The notes under the pieces: model-generated
The model's database searches: none
What the model saw: only the letters and a program-made list of their open reading frames with translations
Told to the model about the DNA's origin: nothing
NCBI GenBank assembly: GCA_010094045.1
Contig: ML986906.1
Coordinates: forward strand, 1 to 32,049
DNA: 32,049 bases
Direction of reading: 5' to 3'
DNA from: Lojkania enalia
Taxonomy: Eukaryota; Ascomycota; Dothideomycetes; Pleosporales
Made by a program: the position numbers and the translations under genes
Shown: piece by piece, positions 30,930 through 32,049 of the stretch
Numbering within the stretch: the first letter of the stretch is position 1
Layout of the letters: every line of letters begins with the position of its first letter

Positions 30930-32049
30930 ATTTTCTCGATGGTCTAAATAGCTTACTACTACTAAAGCTATTAGAGCTACTAGTTAGCTTCGACTAAGAT
31001 AAGTAGGCGAAGTTAATATAGGTAAGTAATTATACTAGTCTTTTATTATAGTTTACTAATAAATATAGGGCTAGTAGTTAGAAGATTATAAAATCGAATA
31101 TATCCTTTTACTATATAGTTAAGCTGGTTTTTAAAAAGGTTGTCTAACCAACTTTATAGTACCCTTTAAGAGTATACTTAATAATACTAAGCGCGCTATC
31201 TAATAGAGAGATAAGACTATATTACTTACTACTAAGAAAAAGGCTATTAAGAGTACCTATACTACTAATCGCTCTACTAAGAGTACTAAGAAGAGGCAGC
31301 TATAGAAAAGTGCTAAATATATAGCGCTAGGGGAAGAAGAAAAAAAAAAGATGTTAAATAAAGCTATTAAAACTATAGTAGAGAAGCGCTTTAACAATTA
31401 TAAGTCTAGTAAGTTATTATAGTTATTTATTATATATATATATACTTATAAGTAAATAGATAATTAATTAGAGGTAAGGCTAAAAGCTGTCTACTTAAAA
31501 TAGAAGTATATCAACTAAAAGATTAGCCTTAGACGTTACTAAGCAGTTCTATTAAAAGCTACTAGTTAAGAGAAAGATATATCTACTATATAAGAATCAG
31601 CTTATAGTCTATTACGGGTATATAGCTCTAGAGGAGCTGTATAGAAGGTTATATATAAAATATACTAAAATAGCCTTCTTAAACTATAAAATAATAGCTT
31701 TAAAAGTAAGGATGTTTAAAATAAATGGTAAGAGTTTATTAAGAGACTATTTAAGGAAGAGTTAGCTATAAGTCTTAGAGCTAGAGTAGAAGTAAGTTTA
31801 TTATATTTTTTATTATATCTATTTATTATAGATATATACTAATTACTACTCTAGATATTAAAAGCTTCTATTAGTATATAATTAATTTAATAATAATCTT
31901 CTTCTTAATTCGAACTTACCCTATATTAAGGGTATTAAAAGTAATAAGTATAAAGTGGAGGTTAATAATAACTTTAAAATTAAGGCTGAGCTTATATAAT
32001 ATAAGGATAAGTATAAGATATTAAGTAAGAAGTTAGATAGTACTTTTAA
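30930..32049 (+). pseudogene. Degenerate intron-bearing gene in right arm (reads outward)
   Basis: Three well-formed introns lie on the plus strand: about 31024-31070 (GTAAGT, TTTACTAATAAATATAG), about 31409-31473, and about 31792-31860 (GTAAGT, ATATACTAAT, CTCTAG). The exon between the first two reads in one frame KKKAIKSTYTTNRSTKSTKK and, after one stop, KSAKYIALGEEEKKKMLNKA: a Lys-rich, helical segment with few stops. I do not recognise the family. Intron signals surviving in RIP-mutated DNA suggest a duplicated gene or a transposon gene with introns. Confidence 0.4.

Larger units (their letters stand above)
29757..32049 (-). repeat. Giant inverted repeat, right arm (runs off the window)
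   Basis: These 2,293 bp pair with 29539-29121 and then 22247-20373. The pairing is still strong at the last base of the window, so the true arm length is unknown. Confidence 0.88.

Noticed and set aside
20373..32049. Palindrome explained as two Gypsy LTRs or two whole Gypsy copies facing each other
   Set aside because: There is only one Gypsy element, its LTRs are direct repeats, and the inverted arms have unrelated sequence with introns.

Overview
The window reads as genomic DNA of a filamentous ascomycete (Pezizomycotina). It has short (49-62 nt) introns with GTAAGT-like donors and CTAAC/CTGAC/ACTAAT branch sites, fungal protein families, fungal Copia, Gypsy (chromovirus) and pogo/Fot1-type transposons, and the marks of repeat-induced point mutation (RIP): long AT-rich blocks with almost no CA dinucleotide, full of TA, in which Trp and Gln codons of transposon genes have become TAG. 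I cannot name the species.

Layout. 1-4007: a complete-looking insertion of a Ty1/Copia LTR retrotransposon on the minus strand (126/125-bp LTRs, 5-bp target duplication TATTC) that has lost its reverse transcriptase and most of RNase H. 4008-6622: eroded single-copy DNA with an unidentified 194-codon open frame and the 3' end of a DUF7580-like (kinase-fold-related) pseudogene. 6623-13247: the healthy gene island, with a four-exon gene for a 312-residue fucose-lectin-type beta-propeller (plus strand) facing, only 124 bp away, an eight-exon gene for a very large fungal CorA-like membrane protein (minus strand). 13248-14112: intergenic. 14113-16379: a pogo/Fot1-type DNA transposon with about 52-bp terminal inverted repeats, TA duplication and a RIP-broken transposase. 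16382-20372: AT-rich RIP-degraded DNA with a candidate solo LTR/MITE and a 10-N assembly gap. 20373-32049: one giant inverted repeat with arms of at least 2.29 kb (the right arm runs off the window) around a 217-bp loop that carries a 32-bp satellite; the left arm is split by a 6,873-bp Gypsy chromovirus (368-bp LTRs, TSD TCTTT, C-terminal chromodomain, extra antisense ORF).

How it fits together. Two working genes sit in an island between RIP-inactivated repeats, the 'two-speed' style of fungal compartment. The most unusual items are the giant palindrome with two divergent, intron-bearing, degenerate genes per arm; the tail-to-tail antisense ORF with a Zn-cluster-like Cys pattern inside the chromovirus; the in-frame loss of RT-RNase H from the Copia element; and a set of look-alike introns in the palindrome. 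All homology calls are from motif recognition by eye; no search was run.
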